From Woeseiaceae bacterium (GTDB lineage Bacteria > Pseudomonadota > Gammaproteobacteria > Steroidobacterales > Woeseiaceae), in assembly GCA_028289545.1 (NCBI GenBank), contig JANQPG010000071.1, positions 1 to 32,037 of the forward strand: DNA of 32,037 nucleotides, read 5' to 3'. The stretch's first letter is position 1. The number at the start of each line of letters is the position of its first letter. Positions 28,070-32,037 of this stretch are shown here, piece by piece. The position numbers were made by a program, and so were the translations under genes. The notes below the pieces were generated by a model, which was not told the origin of the DNA, made no database searches, and saw only the letters and a list, made by a program, of their open reading frames with translations.

Positions 28070-29290
28070 ATGAAAAACACCCGAAACGGTTTCTTCGCCG
28101 ACTTCAACAGCGCCGAGAAAAGACTGGTGTTTCTGGCCGCGCTGGTTGCGATGCTCAGGATGTTCGGCGTTTTTGCGCTCCTGCCCGTGCTCAGCGTCTA
28201 CGCCGCGTCGCTCGACGACGCCACGCCCATGCTGGTCGGGTTGGCCGTTGGCGGCTACGGGCTCACCCAGGCAGGCATGCAGATTCCCCTCGGGATGCTC
28301 TCGGACCGCATTGGCCGGGTGCCGGTCATAGCCGGCGCGCTACTCGTGCTCGCGGCCGGCAGCGTCATTGCGGCGGTCAGCGACAGCATCTACGGCGTCA
28401 TTGCCGGGCGGCTGCTGCAGGGGGCCGGCGCGATCTCCGCGGCGATGGTGGCTTACATCGCCGACGGCACCCGGGAAACGGTTCGCACGCGATCGATGGC
28501 TCTCTACGGCGTGGGTTTTGGCATTGCGTTTATGGTTGCGGTGATCGTCGGCCCGCTGATTGCCGCGGCAGAGGGTGTTCAGGGCGTCTTCTGGGCGGCG
28601 GCGCTGGCGGCGCTCCTGGCCGTCTCGCTGTTGTTCCTGCTGCCGTCCGCCGAGCGTTCGGCGAGGCCGCGTTCGCCGGCTGGGCCCGCTCCGCTTCGCA
28701 GCGTGCTGAAACCCGAGCTGCTGAGGCTCGATGCCTACGTTTTCCTGCTGCATGCGGTGCTGACGGCGAGTTTTGTCGCGCTGCCGTTCCAACTGAGCCA
28801 GGTCCTCGAACTGCCGCTCGGCAGCCACTGGCTGATCTATCTGGGTGCGCTGCTGGTGTCGCTCCTGATTACCGTGCCGCTGATCGTCCGTGACGATCGT
28901 ACGGTCAGGGCGCAAAGCGGCCGGACGGGCTACGTCACCTTGGCCGTTAGCCTGATCCTCGTGGCGGAACTCGTACTGGCGTTTGCCGGTTTTTCGACGC
29001 TGGCCGTGGTGCTCGCGCTCGCGCTGTTTTTCGGCGGATTCAACTTCCTGGAAGCAGGGTTGCCCGCGCGGGTGACCGACCAGGCGGGCGAGGCCTCCCG
29101 CGGCGCTTCGCTCGGCGCGTTTTCCACGGCGCAGTTCCTCGGCATTTTTACGGGCGGTTTGCTTGGCGGACACTTCCTGGCGGGGGGCACCACTAGCGTG
29201 TTCCTCTTGTGCGCCGCGCTGGCGGCCATTTGGCTGTTGCTCGCCGGCATGGCCGGTCGCGGCGCTTCAGCGCCCGCAAGGGCGGATTAA
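28070..29290 (+). CDS. Major facilitator superfamily transporter (YajR-like)
   Basis: This is a 406-aa, 12-helix MFS exporter. Loop 2-3 carries motif A as GMLSDRIGRV (about 75-84), and GAISAAMVAYIAD in TM5 is the YajR/drug-exporter-like segment. The C-terminal soluble YAM domain of E. coli YajR (454 aa) is missing; this protein ends just after TM12. I recall an MFS gene of this type between uvrA and ssb in pseudomonads, and the same order occurs here, which supports conserved linkage. No clear Shine-Dalgarno precedes the ATG. Substrate is unknown. Confidence 0.92.
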   Translation: MKNTRNGFFADFNSAEKRLVFLAALVAMLRMFGVFALLPVLSVYAASLDDATPMLVGLAVGGYGLTQAGMQIPLGMLSDRIGRVPVIAGALLVLAAGSVIAAVSDSIYGVIAGRLLQGAGAISAAMVAYIADGTRETVRTRSMALYGVGFGIAFMVAVIVGPLIAAAEGVQGVFWAAALAALLAVSLLFLLPSAERSARPRSPAGPAPLRSVLKPELLRLDAYVFLLHAVLTASFVALPFQLSQVLELPLGSHWLIYLGALLVSLLITVPLIVRDDRTVRAQSGRTGYVTLAVSLILVAELVLAFAGFSTLAVVLALALFFGGFNFLEAGLPARVTDQAGEASRGASLGAFSTAQFLGIFTGGLLGGHFLAGGTTSVFLLCAALAAIWLLLAGMAGRGASAPARAD

Positions 29291-29326
29291 GGGCCGCATA
29301 AATCATCGCCGGCCCGACAAACCCGG

Positions 29327-29355
29327 CTGGCAATCGGAGTTTTAGGCTCTACAAT
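29327..29355 (+). promoter_or_regulatory. Candidate promoter for ssb
   Basis: CTGGCA (29327-29332) and TACAAT (29350-29355) are separated by 17 nt and lie in the gap between the MFS gene and ssb. The predicted 5' leader is about 120 nt long and includes a GC-rich stretch (29390-29440). Confidence 0.5.
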
Positions 29356-29481
29356 AGCCGTCCCTCACGAAGACCCGCCACGTTGCGGCGCTGTGCGCCG
29401 GCCGAGGGTAAAAGTGGCCGGCGGCGGCACCGGCGGCCAGCATCAGGGTACGAAAAATACAGCATAACAACAGGAGCCAAC

Positions 29482-29925
29482 ATGGCCCGCGGAATCAACA
29501 AAGTCATCCTGGTCGGCAATCTCGGCCAGGACCCCGAAACGCGCTACATGCCGTCGGGCGGCGCCGTCACCAACTTTACGGTGGCCACCAACGAATCCTG
29601 GAAGGACAAACAGACCGGCGAGCAAAAGGACCGGACCGAATGGCACCGGGTGGCCATGTTCGGCCGCCTGGCCGAAATTGCGGCGGAATACCTCCGCAAG
29701 GGATCGCAGGTCTATGTCGAAGGCAAATTGCGTACGCGCAAATGGCAGGACCGGGACGGTAACGACCGCTACACGACCGAAGTGATTGCCGACGAGATGC
29801 AAATGCTCGGCGGTCGCGGCGGCGGTGGCGGCGGAATGAGCGCCGGCGGCGATCCGGGGCCGGGCAGCGCGCCGCCGCCGCGTCAGTCGGGTCCGGACGA
29901 CTTCGACGACGATATTCCTTTTTGA
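29482..29925 (+). CDS. ssb: Single-stranded DNA-binding protein
   Basis: SSB coats single-stranded DNA in replication, recombination and repair. The product is 147 aa from ATG 29482, which has an AGGAG nine bases upstream. The OB-fold covers about residues 1-110: [20 protein letters not shown], then [38 protein letters not shown] short Gly/Pro-rich linker follows, and the C-terminus is the protein-interaction tip DDDIPF. The linker is shorter than in E. coli (178 aa). An upstream in-frame extension to 29383 is not family-like. It lies in the uvrA-MFS-ssb cluster. Confidence 0.97.
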   Translation: MARGINKVILVGNLGQDPETRYMPSGGAVTNFTVATNESWKDKQTGEQKDRTEWHRVAMFGRLAEIAAEYLRKGSQVYVEGKLRTRKWQDRDGNDRYTTEVIADEMQMLGGRGGGGGGMSAGGDPGPGSAPPPRQSGPDDFDDDIPF

Positions 29926-30007
29926 TATAAGCGGCCAAATACACAGTATTTCCGCCCGGCGCCGGCCGGCTGTTAGCCTGCGCGCCGCACTGTTTCGAGA
30001 GGGGGAA

Positions 30008-30075
30008 CGGGGCTCCTCGGAGTATCGGCGCTCTCTGCGGTAGCGGAGGTCCGGGGCTTTTCGAAGTATCGGCGC
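30008..30075. repeat. Tandem 24-bp imperfect direct repeat upstream of sat-cysC
   Basis: Copies at 30008-30031 and 30052-30075 share 21 of 24 bases (CGGGGCTYYTCGRAGTATCGGCGC) with a 44-nt period. An 8-bp inverted repeat (CGGTAGCG 30038-30045, CGCTACCG 30086-30093) brackets the second copy. They lie in the 234-nt gap between ssb and the ATP sulfurylase gene, 85 nt before its ATG. Two evenly spaced copies suggest paired protein-binding sites, or a structured leader. Confidence 0.6.
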
Positions 30076-30159
30076 GCTTGACGTTCGCTACCGGCAGACT
30101 GCTCTGTATTTGCCCCTCGAAACAGCCCATCTCAAGGAATCGATCGCAAGGAACCGACA

Positions 30160-31872
30160 ATGGGAGCCTTCAAGGCGCCGCACGGCGGCGAGCTAAAGAA
30201 TCTTTACCTGCCCGACGCTGAGGCAGCGGCCGAAAAACAGGCGGCGCGGGACTACCCGTCCTGGGATCTGACCGAGCGGCAGCTGTGTGACATCGAACTG
30301 CTCTTGAACGGTGCGTTTTCGCCGCTCGAAGGTTTTCTCGACGAGGCGGATTACCGTGCCGTGGTCGAGGGCATGCGTCTCGAGTCCGGCGTGCTCTGGC
30401 CGATACCGATTACGCTCGACGTCAGCGAGTCGTTTGCCGAGGGGCTCGAGCGCGGTCAGCCGATTGCGCTCAGGGATCTGGAAGGTGTCGTCGTCGCCAC
30501 GCTAACCGTTGGCGACGTGTATCGCCCGGACAAGGTGGCCGAAGCGAAGGGCGTCTACGGTAGCGCGGACGAGGCGCACCCTGCCGTCCACTATCTCAAC
30601 AACATTGCGCATCAGGTGTACGTCGGCGGCAGGCTAAAAGGCATCGAGCCGCCCGTACACTACGACTTCAAACATCTGCGCGACGGCCCCGGCGAACTGC
30701 GCGCGCGCTTCAAGAAACTCGGCTGGCGCAAGGTGGTCGCGTTTCAGACACGCAATCCCATGCACAGGGCGCACCAGGAGCTGTCGTTTCGGGCCGCGCG
30801 CGACGTCGAGGCCAACCTTCTGATCCACCCGGTCGTCGGCATGACCAAGCCGGGCGATGTCGATCACTACACGCGGGTGCGCTGCTACGAACACGTACTG
30901 AAGCATTACCCCGAGCAGACGACCATGCTGAGCCTGCTGCCGCTGGCCATGCGCATGGGCGGTCCGCGGGAGGCGCTGTGGCACGCGATTATCCGCAAGA
31001 ACTACGGCTGCACGCATCTCATCGTCGGCCGCGATCACGCCGGCCCCGGCAAAGACTCGACGGGCGAGGACTTCTACGGCCCGTACGATGCCCAGGAGCT
31101 GCTCCGGGAACACGAAGAGGAGCTCGATATCTCCATGGTGCCGTTCCGCATGATGGTCTACGCGGAAAACCGGGCGCAGTACGTTGCGGCCGACGAGGCC
31201 GGCGAAGACGATCACGTGCTGAACATCTCCGGCACCGAGCTCCGAAGGCGGCTGGCGGAAGGGCTGGAAATCCCGGAGTGGTTCTCGTTCCCCGAGGTTG
31301 TGGAGGAGCTGCGCCGAACCCACCCGCCGCGTCACGAGCAGGGTTTTACGGTGTTCTTCACCGGTCTGTCGGGGTCGGGCAAGTCGACGATCGCCAACGC
31401 GCTGATGAGTAAACTGATGGAAGTGGGCGGCCGCAACATCAGTCTTCTCGACGGCGATATTGTCCGCAAGAATCTGTCCAGCGAACTGGGCTTTTCGAAA
31501 GAACACCGCGATCTGAACATCACGCGCATCGGTTATGTCGCGAGCGAGATCACCAAGAACGGCGGTATCGCCATTTGCGCGCCGATTGCGCCCTACGCGG
31601 CAACCCGGCGCATAGTGCGCGAGATGGTAGCGCCGGTGGGCGGCTTCATCGAGATCCACGTCGCCACGCCGCTCGAGGTCTGCGAAGCGCGGGACCGCAA
31701 GGGGCTGTACGCCAAGGCGCGCGCCGGCGTGATCAAGGAGTTTACGGGTATTAGCGATCCCTACGAGGTGCCCGAAAATGCCGAGATGGTGATCGACACC
31801 ACGGACATTACCCCGGACCTCGCGGCGCATCGGATCCTGGTCAAGCTGGAGAGCCTGGGCTTCATCCGCTAA
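30160..31872 (+). CDS. Bifunctional sulfate adenylyltransferase / adenylylsulfate kinase
   Basis: This fusion performs both steps of sulfate activation: ATP + sulfate to APS, then APS + ATP to PAPS. It is 570 aa. The N-terminal PUA-like and ATP sulfurylase domains (1 to about 385) carry QTRNPMHRAH at 196-205 and GRDHAGPGKD at 290-299, the nucleotide and phosphate-binding motifs of the Sat (single-chain) type. The C-terminal APS kinase (about 392-570) has the P-loop GLSGSGKST (402-410) followed by LLDGDIVRKNLSSELGFSKEHRD. The Sat-then-kinase order differs from the CysD plus CysN-CysC arrangement common in enterics and pseudomonads. The ATG has CAAGGAA upstream. It may serve assimilation or PAPS supply for sulfotransferases; no neighbour decides. 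Confidence 0.95.
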   Translation: MGAFKAPHGGELKNLYLPDAEAAAEKQAARDYPSWDLTERQLCDIELLLNGAFSPLEGFLDEADYRAVVEGMRLESGVLWPIPITLDVSESFAEGLERGQPIALRDLEGVVVATLTVGDVYRPDKVAEAKGVYGSADEAHPAVHYLNNIAHQVYVGGRLKGIEPPVHYDFKHLRDGPGELRARFKKLGWRKVVAFQTRNPMHRAHQELSFRAARDVEANLLIHPVVGMTKPGDVDHYTRVRCYEHVLKHYPEQTTMLSLLPLAMRMGGPREALWHAIIRKNYGCTHLIVGRDHAGPGKDSTGEDFYGPYDAQELLREHEEELDISMVPFRMMVYAENRAQYVAADEAGEDDHVLNISGTELRRRLAEGLEIPEWFSFPEVVEELRRTHPPRHEQGFTVFFTGLSGSGKSTIANALMSKLMEVGGRNISLLDGDIVRKNLSSELGFSKEHRDLNITRIGYVASEITKNGGIAICAPIAPYAATRRIVREMVAPVGGFIEIHVATPLEVCEARDRKGLYAKARAGVIKEFTGISDPYEVPENAEMVIDTTDITPDLAAHRILVKLESLGFIR

Positions 31873-31920
31873 CCACCGCGGGGTAAACTAGCGGGCTCGC
31901 TTTTCGCAAGGTTAGGACGC

Positions 31921-32037
31921 GTGGCCAAAAAGCTCTATATCAAGACCATGGGCTGCCAGATGAACGAGTACGACTCGGAGAAGATGGCGGACGTCCTCAA
32001 TGCGTCGCACGGCTACGAGCTGACCGATCGGGTCGAG
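31921..32037 (+). CDS. miaB: tRNA methylthiotransferase MiaB, N-terminal part (runs off the window)
   Basis: MiaB is the radical-SAM enzyme that adds the 2-methylthio group to i6A37 of tRNA. The 39 visible codons read [20 protein letters not shown] and on, matching the N-terminal UPF0004 domain. Cys12 of the [11 protein letters not shown] motif is the first ligand of the auxiliary iron-sulfur cluster. The start is GTG at 31921 with TAGGAC just upstream. The rest lies outside the window. Confidence 0.93.
   Translation, partial: MAKKLYIKTMGCQMNEYDSEKMADVLNASHGYELTDRVE

Noticed and set aside
29383..29481. 33-residue N-terminal extension of SSB
   Set aside because: ATG 29482 has a good ribosome binding site and matches the conserved SSB start [15 protein letters not shown].
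29926..30159. SAM riboswitch before the sulfate-activation gene
   Set aside because: I could not trace the conserved core or pseudoknot of any SAM riboswitch. The region is explained better as a tandem repeat.
30634..31830. 398-codon open frame on the minus strand
   Set aside because: It is antisense to the fused sulfate-activation gene and has no recognisable domain.

Overview
This window looks like ordinary chromosome from a GC-rich gammaproteobacterium. The evidence is the end of the alpha operon (rpsD-rpoA-rplQ), a full-length PepQ prolidase, Upp, SlyX and Uup, and the order uvrA / MFS / ssb, which I recall from pseudomonads. I cannot assign a genus. A TonB-box-like VVTGSRI motif would fit free-living, TonB-receptor-rich lineages, but that is inference. 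I see no tRNA, rRNA, CRISPR array, insertion sequence, prophage or integration site.

Layout. Positions 1-1515 hold the end of rpsD, then rpoA and rplQ, closed by a strong intrinsic terminator. A small DUF3846-like gene and a patatin-like phospholipase follow (1625-3038). They converge on an RND efflux pair on the minus strand (permease 3051-6170, lipoprotein adaptor 6174-7241). No outer-membrane channel or regulator gene lies next to the pair, but a perfect 16-bp palindrome sits in its upstream region. A small unknown acidic protein and a short-chain dehydrogenase follow (7485-8756). The next 325 nt have no gene and carry a striking GC-rich hairpin. pepQ (minus) and a secreted gamma-glutamyltransferase (plus) are divergent.

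Positions 12315-14810 are a tightly coupled run: trpS, a GNAT acetyltransferase, a VIT/CCC1-like membrane protein and an unknown 133-aa protein. Each stop overlaps the next start by an NTGA tetranucleotide. upp, a DUF1801 protein and a TerB-fold protein follow. uup (minus) faces slyX (plus). A 1372-aa exported, multi-membrane-segment protein of unknown function comes next (18849-22967). It is the least understood gene here. Then come a YeiH-type transporter (minus), an ATP-grasp ligase (plus), uvrA (minus), an MFS exporter and ssb (plus), a fused ATP sulfurylase-APS kinase, and the first 39 codons of miaB at the right edge.

Most of the window is housekeeping: transcription and translation (rpoA, rplQ, trpS, uup, miaB), DNA repair and replication (uvrA, ssb), peptide and glutathione turnover (pepQ, ggt), pyrimidine salvage (upp), sulfate activation (sat-cysC) and efflux. 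I found no convincing new multi-gene system. The best leads are the 1372-aa membrane protein with repeated PxGQH motifs and an embedded TonB-box-like motif, the palindrome upstream of the RND pair, the G8-loop hairpin, and the tandem repeat upstream of sat-cysC.
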